Shown: positions 1-6,217, counted from the stretch's first letter. The stretch is DNA of 10,483 nt from Oscillospiraceae bacterium (GCA_028694405.1 JAQUTM010000068.1:1-10483); one strand, 5' to 3'. Program-made: numbers and translations. Notes: generated from the letters alone by a model not told the origin.

Positions 1-521
1 CTTTCTTGGGCACCGCAGAGAAAGCCGGCTTGCTTGATAAAGACGGCAATATGCCCGGCATGAAAAAAGCTTTGTTGTGTGACGCAATCGCTACTACAGC
101 AGGTGCTTGCTTGGGTACATCTACCGTTACTACATATGTAGAGAGTGCTGCGGGTGTTGGCGAAGGCGGTAAAACCGGTTTGACCAGTGTTGTTACAGGC
201 GTTTGCTTTATCTTGGCCTTGTTCTTGGCTCCTTTTGTAAGCTTGGTTCCCGGCTGCGCAACTGCTCCTGCTCTTATTTATGTTGGATTCTTGATGTTAA
301 GCGGCATCACCAAAATGAAATTTGATGATGTAACAGAGGCTTTGCCTGGTTTCTTGACCGTTGCTATGATGCCTTTGAGCTACAGCATTGCCAATGGTAT
401 TGCTTTTGGTTTAATTTCTTATGTATTGATTAAAGCATTTACAGGCAGATTTAAAGACATTAAACCTATGACAGTTGTGATTGCTGCTTTGTTTATTGTT
501 AAATATTTTGTAGCTATCTAA
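1..521 (+). CDS. NCS2-family purine (AzgA-like) permease, C-terminal part
   Basis: This is the C-terminal part of a membrane permease. The reading frame is already open at the window edge, so the true start lies upstream; the TTG at position 6 is internal. The visible stretch TTAGACLGTSTVTTYVESA, followed by a GVGEGGKTGLTSV-like segment, is the hallmark of the AzgA/PbuG-type branch of the NCS2 nucleobase:cation symporters, which import hypoxanthine, guanine or adenine across the cytoplasmic membrane. Several hydrophobic membrane segments follow, including one around VVTGVCFILALFLAPFVSLV and a final one ending IVKYFVAI. The preceding residues (FLGTAEKAG) match the usual FDTLGTLxGxAxKAG region. 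About 172 residues remain of a family usually 430-480 long. The gene ends in TAA at 519-521 and is followed 22 nt later by an intrinsic terminator, so it is the last gene of its transcript. Family assignment is secure; the exact base transported is not. Confidence 0.93.
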   Translation, partial: FLGTAEKAGLLDKDGNMPGMKKALLCDAIATTAGACLGTSTVTTYVESAAGVGEGGKTGLTSVVTGVCFILALFLAPFVSLVPGCATAPALIYVGFLMLSGITKMKFDDVTEALPGFLTVAMMPLSYSIANGIAFGLISYVLIKAFTGRFKDIKPMTVVIAALFIVKYFVAI

Positions 522-543
522 TTATATTTCTTTATAAGCAAAG

Positions 544-575
544 TGCCACAGGGTTACGCCTGTGGCATTTTTTTT
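544..575 (+). terminator. Intrinsic terminator of the purine permease gene
   Basis: A perfect 9-bp stem TGCCACAGG (544-552) / CCTGTGGCA (559-567) with a 6-nt loop is followed directly by eight T (568-575). It lies 22 nt after the permease stop codon. Confidence 0.93.
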
Positions 576-719
576 GATTTTAGGGTGAAAAAATTCAGGT
601 ACAAGTAAAAATACTTGCACTTATACCACTTTGTACGATAAAACAAAATTTATTATGAAATATGGTTGTATCTTAAAAAAGGCTGTAATACTTTAGACAT
701 TTGCAAACTGTGATAATGA

Positions 720-889
720 CTACAGCAAAAGGATATTGTATGGCGTATTTCTGAGGCGGGACAGCTACTTCAGCGGTGACCTATGAGGTTTGGAGAACAC
801 AGCCGCTCGGCATATCTCAGAGGCAAGTCAAAAAAGAACTAAGGAAACTACTGGGCTGTCAAGCCAAAAATTTAGAGGTAAAAATGTGA
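720..889 (+). pseudogene. Unassigned broken coding remnants (probable prophage debris)
   Basis: No complete gene is present. One frame (720-779) reads LQQKDIVWRISEAGQLLQR and stops. Overlapping that stop, a GTG at 776 opens 37 codons ending at 889 (VTYEVWRTQPLGISQRQVKK and onward, Lys/Arg-rich). The third frame is open on either side of a single TGA at 783-785. The residue composition looks like real protein sequence, and no Shine-Dalgarno sequence precedes the GTG. The proximity to the GP20 remnant downstream suggests phage debris. I do not recognise the parent protein. The same DNA can also be drawn as an RNA fold closed by TCTGAG (750-755) / CTCAGA (816-821), but that match is short. Confidence 0.35.
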
Positions 890-951
890 TATTTCGATAA
901 ATCCTAATGCTGGATACCTAATTCAATAAAATCCAAAGAAGGAGATAAAAT

Positions 952-1110
952 ATGCTTAGTATGTCTACCAACTCAATGGAGCTTTTAAAACAACATATCT
1001 CAAAAGCATTAGAAATGGATAACGTAAACCATGCATTAGACTTAATCGATTTATTTATCACAGCAGAAGGTGTTGACATGGATTCTGCACCCATGATTTT
1101 GGAGATGTAA
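952..1110 (+). CDS. Small hypothetical protein (52 aa)
   Basis: A short intact ORF not assignable to a family. The ATG at 952 follows a strong Shine-Dalgarno AAGGAG (939-944) at 7-nt spacing, which is the main reason to believe it is or was translated. The product begins MLSMSTNSMELLKQHISKAL, continues with an amphipathic helical stretch (MDNVNHALDLIDLFI) and ends MILEM. It is acidic, with no membrane segment, no signal peptide and no cysteines. It sits between broken frames of probable phage origin, so it may be a surviving small prophage gene. Its own first methionines (1, 4, 9) leave the start slightly open, though the spacing favours position 952. Function unknown. Confidence 0.5.
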   Translation: MLSMSTNSMELLKQHISKALEMDNVNHALDLIDLFITAEGVDMDSAPMILEM

Positions 1111-1283
1111 ATAATATTGGTCCAAAAGCCTACGCGGTGTACGATGACTTACACACGAATAACGACTAAAGCACCAAGCAAAAGCAAGCTGGTTTTTATA
1201 CCTATTTTAGAAAGTGGTTCTACTATCTCGCCCTGAGCATGGCGTTAAAAGGCTCTTTTGTTATGCTTACACCTAGCTGGTAG
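1077..1283 (+). pseudogene. Interrupted unassigned frame
   Basis: In one frame, beginning after a TGA at 1074-1076, about 30 codons (including NIGPKAYAVYDDLHTNND) run to a TAA at 1167-1169. The same frame then stays open for another 37 codons (AGFYTYFRKWFYYLALSMAL and onward) to a TAG at 1281-1283. No start codon with a ribosome binding site is evident, and the first part overlaps the end of the 52-aa ORF in another frame. The likely reading is a decayed gene with a nonsense mutation, or two unrelated remnants. I do not recognise the family. Confidence 0.25.
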
Positions 1284-1348
1284 CGTATAATATCGGCGTC
1301 CAACTACCGGAGAAAGCCCGGTTAATAAATTATTTTGGAGGGTACACA

Positions 1349-1633
1349 AAAAACATTCATGAACTTTTGTCAGCAATCGGAATTACCGTTTCGGACGATA
1401 AAAAAGCCCAATTTGACGAAAAACTAATCGCAAACTACAAAACCATTTCGCAATACGAAAAGCAGTCTGACAAAATTACCTCTTTAACTGCTCAGCTTAA
1501 AACAGCCACGGACGGGCTAAAAGCTTTTGAGGGTGTAGATGTAAGCGACTTAAAAGCGCAAATTATAAAACTACAAGATAATCTAAGGGAGATTGAAAGC
1601 TGCACTATTTGCCGGGGGAAGTTGTTGAAATGA
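1349..1633 (+). pseudogene. Phage minor structural protein GP20-like (scaffold) remnant
   Basis: The frame reads NIHELLSAIGITVSDDKKAQ, then a Lys-rich coiled-coil region, then KAFEGVDVSDLKAQIIKLQD. This is the N-terminal pattern of the phage minor structural/scaffold protein GP20 family, which helps capsid assembly and is usually around 170-200 residues long. Two defects are visible. A good Shine-Dalgarno (GGAGGG, 1337-1342) is correctly placed 6 nt before codon 1349, but that codon is AAA rather than ATG. Also, after about 90 residues the frame diverges (ending ESCTICRGKLLK) and stops at 1633, roughly half the usual length. The first in-frame alternative start, TTG at 1367, lies far inside the conserved N-terminus and has no ribosome binding site. 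I read this as a prophage relic with no neighbouring packaging or tail genes left. Family call is from recalled sequence pattern. Confidence 0.7.
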
Positions 1634-1644
1634 AGAGCTTCTAA

Positions 1645-1719
1645 CATATTTTGGAGGAAAAAGGTTATGTTGTAGTTAAAAACGAGTTGTATTTTAAAAT
1701 GTGTTACAGCAATAAGTAA
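1645..1719 (+). pseudogene. Short residual frame after the GP20 remnant
   Basis: After a TAA at 1642-1644, 24 codons containing ILEEKGYVVVKNELYFKM run to a TAA at 1717-1719. It looks like the C-terminal end of a lost gene. There is no start codon with a suitable ribosome binding site, and I do not recognise the family. Confidence 0.2.
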
Positions 1720-1788
1720 AAATTAAAAGGCGAGATTACTTGTTAATATGATTGCGATAAAATTTCTTGTAAAAGCGAGCTTTATGCC

Positions 1789-2718
1789 TTAGAATGATTT
1801 AAAAGAACAACCATCACCGCACTTTAGATATTTATCAAAAAAGCTAAATACTAAATCAGTGTTTTCGGGAGTTTCAAATTGTGGACCGCCATGTTGTGCG
1901 CCATCAATCAATCGAAGAGATACTTCTGTGTCTGGTAAATAGTCAGCAAGCAACTGAGAAAAAATAACCGACTGTTGATAGGGAATGTTTAGATCTTTTG
2001 TTCCATGTTCAATCAAAAAGGCTGGCATACCTGTGTTTAAATAAGTTTGTGGATTGCTTTCTTTTACAAGCCATGGCACGGTTGTAATTTGCGCCCCCAA
2101 ATATTTGGATTCAAAAGAATTGGGGGAATCATGAATCTGACCGTCTAAACCGTTGATTACATATTCTGGATCCATGGTTAAAAAGTTGATAGGACCGTAA
2201 AAATCTACTACTGCATTAACATTCCATGCGATATTGGGATCGCCTAGCTCAGGATTTACAAAAACAGTCATTTTATCTGTTACGCCTGCAAGTGAGGCGA
2301 GATTGCCTCCAGAAGAAGAGCCCCAAAGACCAATATGATTTGGATCCAGACGGTAACGAAAAGCGTTTTTACGAAGAAAGCGGATAGCGGCGTTTACGTC
2401 TTGCGGAGCGGCCGGGAAAATAGCCTCTGTGCTAAGACGATAATTTATAGATACTATTGCATATCCTCGTTCAAGACCCGGCTCAAGCGCAGCTTCAAGT
2501 TCAATGCCTTCTTTGTCCCCAAACATAAAACCGCCACCATGTATAATCACCACTGTGGGGTGATAGCAAAGATTGTCATTAGGCAAAAAGATGTCAAGTT
2601 TTTGTGCAGCAGATTTATCTGCGTAAGGAACATTTAACCACTTGCATTTAATAGATGAAAAATCAAAGGTTGGATTTTGTACATCGGGAAAGAGTGAGTT
2701 TGAAATATTTTGATTCAT
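1789..2718 (-). CDS. Alpha/beta hydrolase (esterase/lipase-like)
   Basis: A 309-residue serine hydrolase of the alpha/beta fold, of the type annotated as esterase, lipase or carboxylesterase (HSL / BD-FAE-like). The oxyanion-hole motif HGGG is at residues 60-63. The nucleophile elbow G-S-S-S-G is at 133-137, with Ser135 as nucleophile. Asp242 (in HGTKD) and His276 (in GAQHGG) complete the expected triad. There is no signal peptide or membrane segment, so it should act in the cytosol on small ester substrates; the substrate cannot be told from the sequence. The ATG at 2716-2718 is preceded by TGGGAGG (2727-2733) at 8-nt spacing. The length is normal for the family. It stands alone on the minus strand, between the phage relic and a gene-poor stretch, and no clear terminator follows its stop at 1789-1791. 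Confidence 0.92.
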   Translation of the reverse strand: MNQNISNSLFPDVQNPTFDFSSIKCKWLNVPYADKSAAQKLDIFLPNDNLCYHPTVVIIHGGGFMFGDKEGIELEAALEPGLERGYAIVSINYRLSTEAIFPAAPQDVNAAIRFLRKNAFRYRLDPNHIGLWGSSSGGNLASLAGVTDKMTVFVNPELGDPNIAWNVNAVVDFYGPINFLTMDPEYVINGLDGQIHDSPNSFESKYLGAQITTVPWLVKESNPQTYLNTGMPAFLIEHGTKDLNIPYQQSVIFSQLLADYLPDTEVSLRLIDGAQHGGPQFETPENTDLVFSFFDKYLKCGDGCSFKSF

Positions 2719-2733
2719 GCGTAAAACCTCCCA

Positions 2734-3488
2734 AAAAGTTTATAAAAATAGTGTATATAAGCCTTAATCAAGAATTGTTTGCATTTAAGATTGTTTTTTA
2801 TAAGGTAGTATTTATAAAATTATTTAAACTATATTATTAGAATATGTAAACCGTTAAAAAATGGTGCCAATGAACAGACAGACGCAAGCCATATTGCATA
2901 GAATATGGCTTGCTGTTTAGGGTAATAATACGTTTTATATAGAAATAAATAATGTGAAATTCTATTTTTTATTATATTAGATGGATATTGGGTTGTTAAA
3001 AAACAAATACAAGTCTTTAAGAAGAGGGAGTTAAAAGCTTCAAACTGTAATTTTTTAAGGCGGTACTGTGACATTAATAACTTTCAAAAAAAATTATAGC
3101 GCTTATCACGGCAGGCTTTACCTTGGCTTTTAAAATGGGTGTACGGGAGACAGCAAAATGCATACAGCTTCTCTATGTTTTTTGCATCTGTAATAATTTT
3201 TAACCTTGATGATTAAAGCCGTTTAGACGCATTATCAATAAACTAATTGTATATTTTTAAATTTCCAATTCTTAGAGTATAAAAAATTGTAACAGTGTAG
3301 GTGTCCGGCTGATATACAATAGGCAGTCACTGGAATTCATTTCTAAAAAAACGATGATAAGGAAAGCAGTTTACACAAAATATTTACAGAGAGATGCAAA
3401 GCACAACAAGGTATAAAACCGCTTGAGTAATATTCTTCTTATGTTTAATAGGGACGAGGTGAACTGTTTCAATTTGGCTAATAAAAAT
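2734..3488. other. Long AT-rich gene-poor stretch
   Basis: Between the hydrolase and the tRNA terminator I find no convincing gene. The 81-codon minus-strand frame at 2829-3074 lacks a Shine-Dalgarno and has the composition of translated AT-rich noncoding DNA. The only strong structural element is the 12-bp hairpin at 2884-2913. Parts around 3110-3200 and 3300-3470 are somewhat less AT-rich and may be eroded genes, but I cannot assign them. Confidence 0.5.
2884..2913. repeat. Perfect 12-bp inverted repeat without T-run
   Basis: GCAAGCCATATT (2884-2895) and AATATGGCTTGC (2902-2913) form a perfect hairpin with a 6-nt loop. Neither strand has a T-run after it, so it is not a typical terminator. 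It lies in a gene-poor stretch upstream of the hydrolase. Confidence 0.6.
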
Positions 3489-3535
3489 AAAAAAGCCTAA
3501 AACTCGTACAAAAGTACCGAGTTTTAGGCTTTTTT
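3489..3535 (-). terminator. Terminator of the tRNA-Gly transcript
   Basis: The 12-bp stem GCCTAAAACTCG (3495-3506) / CGAGTTTTAGGC (3518-3529) is flanked by A-runs on the left and T-runs on the right, so it can work in both directions. On the minus strand it lies about 60 nt past the tRNA 3' end, with a T-run at 3489-3494. Its obvious client is the tRNA. Confidence 0.88.
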
Positions 3536-3597
3536 ATTTACAAAACAATGATAACGACCAAAATAAAAGATTTAGTTATATAAAGCTGTTGATAAAC

Positions 3598-3671
3598 TGG
3601 AGCAGGCGATGGGAATCGAACCCACAACCGAAGCTTGGGAAGCTTCTATTTTACCACTAAACTACGCCTGC
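3598..3671 (-). tRNA. tRNA-Gly (anticodon CCC)
   Basis: On the minus strand, acceptor arms GCAGGCG and CGCCTGC pair over 7 bp. The anticodon stem GAAGC/GCTTC encloses the 7-nt loop TTCCCAA, giving anticodon CCC, which reads the glycine codon GGG. The T arm contains GGTTCGATTCC, and the D loop contains GTGGTA as is usual in tRNA-Gly. The terminal CCA is encoded (TCCA, 3601-3598), giving 74 nt in all. It is a single tRNA gene with its own promoter and terminator. Confidence 0.95.
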
Positions 3672-3693
3672 ATATTTATTTTACAATGTTTAT

Positions 3694-3722
3694 ATTTTAG
3701 CTTATCGCACACGTTTTGTCAA
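3694..3722 (-). promoter_or_regulatory. Sigma-A promoter of tRNA-Gly
   Basis: Minus strand: -35 TTGACA (3717-3722), exactly 17-nt spacer, -10 TAAAAT (3694-3699). Transcription would start near 3687, about 16 nt before the mature tRNA 5' end at 3671. Confidence 0.88.
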
Positions 3723-3815
3723 TCAACTTATTTACAAAATATTGGTAACACAAATATGCTTTTTGTTTCAAACTACAAAATTTGTAAAATTATAAAATAT
3801 TTTGTCGATTTTCTA

Positions 3816-3844
3816 TTGTGCTGGTTTGTTTAATCTATTATACT
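3816..3844 (+). promoter_or_regulatory. Sigma-A promoter of the 181-aa hypothetical gene
   Basis: -35 TTGTGC (3816-3821), 17-nt spacer, -10 TATACT (3839-3844). The predicted start near 3851 leaves a leader of about 25 nt before the GTG start at 3876. Confidence 0.7.
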
Positions 3845-3875
3845 TATATTACAGTTAATTAAAGAGGTGTATACA

Positions 3876-4421
3876 GTGAATTTAAAAGATGCTGAACGCT
3901 TTTTTAAAAACTATGACTGTTCTCATTTGCGTATGGCACAAGAGCAGCCAAGCGATTATGCAGCCTTTAAACGCTTTGACCTAAATAAATTAGAAGCGCA
4001 ATGGCGGGACGAAGAAATTCAGCGTTATAGTAGGCTTTTTTGTAGTACAAATATCCCTAAGGAGCGCCTTTGTGGTATTTTAGTTTGCCTTTTAAATTTA
4101 ATACAAGATTCCTGCACGCAGACGGCACAAAAGCATTTGCTTAATTTATTTCAGTCTGTAAAATCTATAAAAGATAATCTGCCTGCAAACGAAAGATTAA
4201 AGCTTGCACAGTTGCTAACAGGAAATTTAGGTAACAAAAATACCAGTGCAATTAAAATGGCTTATAAAACCAAAGATTTAGCTTTGTGCCAAAATTATAT
4301 CGCGTTATGCTTAGAGCTTTTAGATGACGTTACAGGTGCTGTTGCTGAAAGCACGCGTAAACGATGTCTGAATTTTGAAAAAGAGTACATGGGTTGGGAG
4401 TACAACACAAGCAGAGGCTAG
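3876..4421 (+). CDS. Hypothetical protein (181 aa)
   Basis: I do not recognise this protein. The preferred start is GTG at 3876, because AGAGGTG (3863-3869) sits 6 nt before it. A GTG at 3867, three codons upstream in frame, overlaps that Shine-Dalgarno and is less likely. The product is soluble and predicted mostly helical, with charged N-terminal residues (MNLKDAERFFKNYD), a Trp/Arg-rich patch (LEAQWRDEEIQRYSRLF), a hydrophobic helix near ERLCGILVCLLNLIQ, and a C-terminal LCLELLDDVTGAVAESTRKR. It contains about eight cysteines but no CxxC pair and no signal peptide or membrane anchor. It has its own sigma-A promoter and terminator, so it is monocistronic. It lies just before the flagellin gene on the opposite strand, and nothing in the sequence ties it to motility. 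Confidence 0.82.
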   Translation: MNLKDAERFFKNYDCSHLRMAQEQPSDYAAFKRFDLNKLEAQWRDEEIQRYSRLFCSTNIPKERLCGILVCLLNLIQDSCTQTAQKHLLNLFQSVKSIKDNLPANERLKLAQLLTGNLGNKNTSAIKMAYKTKDLALCQNYIALCLELLDDVTGAVAESTRKRCLNFEKEYMGWEYNTSRG

Positions 4422-4434
4422 TTTTTACAAAAGC

Positions 4435-4466
4435 AAAAGTGCGTAACCGTGGTGTTACGCACTTTT
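4435..4466 (+). terminator. Terminator of the 181-aa hypothetical gene
   Basis: Perfect 13-bp stem AAAAGTGCGTAAC (4435-4447) / GTTACGCACTTTT (4454-4466) with loop CGTGGT, 13 nt after the stop codon. Confidence 0.88.
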
Positions 4467-4522
4467 AATTTTGTCTTTTTTTAAAAGTTATGCAGTATTT
4501 TCTTAGCGTTTATTTTGGTAAA

Positions 4523-4554
4523 AAAAGCCGCACATCAAAAGATGTGCGGCTTTT
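4523..4554 (-). terminator. Terminator of the flagellin gene
   Basis: Perfect 14-bp stem AAAAGCCGCACATC (4523-4536) / GATGTGCGGCTTTT (4541-4554) with loop AAAA. On the minus strand it is followed by a run of T, and it lies about 30 nt past the flagellin stop at 4586. Confidence 0.92.
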
Positions 4555-4585
4555 AACATACTTATAACTTGCTTGTAAAAACAAA

Positions 4586-4915
4586 TTAACGAAGTAATTG
4601 CAATACCTGCTGGGGCTGTTGGTTTGCCTGAGCAAGCATAGCTTGAGCAGCCTGAGAAAGAACGTTGTTCTTTGTAAATGCCATCATCTCTTTAGCCATG
4701 TCTGTATCACGGATACGGCTCTCAGCAGATGTCAAGTTCTCGGTTGTAGTTGCCAAGTTGTTAACGGTATGCTCCAAACGGTTTTGGATAGCGCCCAAGT
4801 CAGCACGAGTGCTGGAAACAGTATTGATAGCGGTTTTGATGATTGACATAGAATCAGCTGCACCACTTTCTGTGCTAACATTTACACCACCCAAGTTTAA
4901 AGCAGTAGAGCTCAT
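4586..4915 (-). CDS. fliC: Flagellin, C-terminal D1/D0 part (downstream of frameshift)
   Basis: This frame encodes the C-terminal helices of flagellin. It contains a D1 stretch around IKTAINTVSSTRADLGAIQN, the segment ESRIRDTDMAKEMMAFTKNN, and a D0 end of AMLAQANQQPQQVLQLLR, all typical of the filament-forming C-terminus. It has no ribosome binding site of its own before the first ATG (4913-4915). The frame is open further upstream to about 5011 and there reads LLAGGAGAGTNGGLNLQIGD, continuing the flagellin homology. It is therefore the second half of the gene that starts at 6105, displaced by one frame, and not an independent gene. The N-terminal and C-terminal D0 helices pair in the filament, so a split product should not assemble. 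The frameshift may be real or a sequence or assembly error. Confidence 0.85.
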   Translation of the reverse strand: MSSTALNLGGVNVSTESGAADSMSIIKTAINTVSSTRADLGAIQNRLEHTVNNLATTTENLTSAESRIRDTDMAKEMMAFTKNNVLSQAAQAMLAQANQQPQQVLQLLR

Positions 4916-4968
4916 GTTACCTACTAGAACTTCAATGCGTTGGTCTTTTGTATCACCGATTTGTAGGT

Positions 4969-6105
4969 TTAAGCCGCCATTTGTGCCTGCACCTGCACCA
5001 CCTGCAAGTAACCATGAGTAGCATCAGCACCCGTAACCTTAGCTAATTCTGTAGTGTTCATTTTACCATCAAAGCTAACTGTCATCGCTGCACCGGCTTT
5101 GCCAAGCATAGAGTTAATTTCACTAGCAGAATATTGTTTTGTAGAATCCAAATTTAGGGCAACATTACCATCGGCTGATACTTTTGCACCTACTTCGTCA
5201 GTAGGAGTTGCTGTAATAACCAATTTGTTTGTTACGTTGCCTGCTTTTGTAGCAGTAACTTTAAAGTTTGCATCGCCGCTATCTACATTTTTTAGGCCAG
5301 CTACTTTACTTTCGGCTAATTTAGCTTCGGCTGTTTTTAAAGCAGTAGCAGTCTGTGCAGCGGTATTACCTGTTGTTGTAATTTTACCGCCTTCAATGGT
5401 AACTTTGATATTTTTGCCTGTATCTGGTGCACCGCTTGCATTTTTTATTGCGGTATCGATGTCATCTTGTGTAAATGTTTTTGTACCAGTTCCCTCAATA
5501 GACAAAGTAAGTTTTGTGCCACTCCAACTAGCGGTTATACCATCTGTACTTGTGCCGGATGCTACAGCCTTAAACTCAACCTCATAATCTTTAGGTGCAC
5601 CTGTTACAGTAGCTGTAAAAGCAGCTACCTTACCTGTAGCACTTAGGTCAATAGCGCCTTTAACACCGGTAGTGCCGCTACCCATAGAACCATCTAATAG
5701 GTTGATACCATTGAAGTTTGTGCTCTCAGCAATACGGTCAATCTCGTCTTTTAAAGATTGAACTTCTTTTTGCAGGTTTGCACGGTCGGTCTCGTTATCA
5801 TAAGTACCATTGCTGGACTGAGTGGCAAGCTCAACCATACGGTTTAGCATGGAGTGAACCTCTGTCAAAGCGCCCTCAGCAGTTTGTACCAAGCTGATAC
5901 CGTCTAGAGCATTGCTGCTTGCACGCTCTAGGCCTGTGATTTGAGCACGCATTTTTTCACTGATAGCCAAACCGGCAGCGTCATCGCCTGCACGGTTAAT
6001 TTTGTAACCGGAAGACAATTTCTCTAAGTTTTTGCTTACCTGTGTGTTGTTGCTGGAAAGTTTGTTGTAGCTATTCAAAGCCATAATGTTATGTTGAACG
6101 ATCAT
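4969..6105 (-). CDS. fliC: Flagellin, N-terminal D0/D1 and variable domain (frameshifted)
   Basis: Flagellin is the subunit of the flagellar filament, exported through the flagellar type III system. The start MIVQHNIMALNSYNKLSSNN is canonical. It is followed by LEKLSSGYKINRAGDDAAGL, the D1 signature AEGALTEVHSMLNRMVELA and STNFNGINLLDGS. From about residue 140 comes a Thr/Ala/Lys-rich variable region of around 220 residues. The start is ATG at 6103-6105, with TGGAGG (6115-6120) at 9-nt spacing; the frame extends 15 codons upstream, but that part is leader. The frame ends with an unrelated tail (LQVVQVQAQMAA) at a TAA at 4969-4971, because the frame slips near 5005-5015. A full-length product would be about 505 residues. 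There is one flagellin copy in this window. The leader, promoter and terminator are intact. Confidence 0.93.
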   Translation of the reverse strand: MIVQHNIMALNSYNKLSSNNTQVSKNLEKLSSGYKINRAGDDAAGLAISEKMRAQITGLERASSNALDGISLVQTAEGALTEVHSMLNRMVELATQSSNGTYDNETDRANLQKEVQSLKDEIDRIAESTNFNGINLLDGSMGSGTTGVKGAIDLSATGKVAAFTATVTGAPKDYEVEFKAVASGTSTDGITASWSGTKLTLSIEGTGTKTFTQDDIDTAIKNASGAPDTGKNIKVTIEGGKITTTGNTAAQTATALKTAEAKLAESKVAGLKNVDSGDANFKVTATKAGNVTNKLVITATPTDEVGAKVSADGNVALNLDSTKQYSASEINSMLGKAGAAMTVSFDGKMNTTELAKVTGADATHGYLQVVQVQAQMAA

Positions 6106-6108
6106 AAT

Positions 6109-6128
6109 AATTTTCCTCCATGAAAATT
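6109..6128 (-). promoter_or_regulatory. Hairpin holding the flagellin ribosome binding site, CsrA-type loop
   Basis: In the transcript, AAUUUUC (6128-6122) pairs with GAAAAUU (6115-6109), leaving the 6-nt loop AUGGAG. The loop carries the GGA core of a CsrA site and overlaps the Shine-Dalgarno GGAGG. CsrA binding here would block translation, as known for hag in Bacillus subtilis. The fold and motif are seen; the function is inferred. Confidence 0.6.
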
Positions 6129-6133
6129 TATTA

Positions 6134-6156
6134 GCGGCGTAATCCATCACGTCCGC
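6134..6156 (-). promoter_or_regulatory. Second CsrA-type hairpin in the flagellin leader
   Basis: In the transcript, GCGG (6156-6153) pairs with CCGC (6137-6134) and CGU (6151-6149) with ACG (6140-6138), with one bulged A. The 8-nt loop GAUGGAUU again holds AUGGA. The two GGA cores are about 27 nt apart, a layout like the two sites of the B. subtilis hag leader, where one CsrA dimer bridges both. Confidence 0.55.
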
Positions 6157-6166
6157 TTTATTTTTT

Positions 6167-6217
6167 GCATCTGCATAGCTAAATACACGGGCCCTGTGGG
6201 TTTAGCTATGTAAATGC
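6167..6217 (-). promoter_or_regulatory. Long stem-loop in the flagellin leader
   Basis: The two 17-nt arms, TTTAGCTATGTAAATGC on the plus strand (6201-6217) and GCATCTGCATAGCTAAA (6167-6183), pair with a single A.C mismatch and one G.U pair. The 17-nt loop contains GGGCCC. There is no T-run, so it is not a terminator. A smaller hairpin, ACGGG (6224-6228) / CCCGT (6236-6240), lies just 5' of it in the RNA. Together they could stabilise the abundant flagellin mRNA; that role is inferred. Confidence 0.6.

Noticed and set aside
1367..1633. TTG-started 88-aa gene
   Set aside because: The conserved GP20 N-terminus (NIHELL) lies upstream of this TTG, so the start is internal; the locus is better described as a relic.
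2829..3074. 81-codon minus-strand frame between hydrolase and tRNA
   Set aside because: No Shine-Dalgarno before the ATG at 3074, Tyr/Phe/Ile/Leu-rich composition as in translated AT-rich DNA, and it runs through the 2884-2913 hairpin.
3609..3833. Plus-strand frame starting MGIEPTTEAWEASILPLNYA
   Set aside because: It is the antisense reading of tRNA-Gly, a well-known source of spurious proteins of the GIEPTT type, continuing into AT-rich noncoding DNA.
5054..5587. 177-codon plus-strand frame
   Set aside because: Antisense shadow of the flagellin variable region; no ribosome binding site and no recognisable domain.
6105..6150. Upstream ATG start giving 15 extra residues on flagellin
   Set aside because: Flagellins begin at MIVQHNI-like sequence, the Shine-Dalgarno is placed for 6105, and the extra codons cover the regulatory hairpins.
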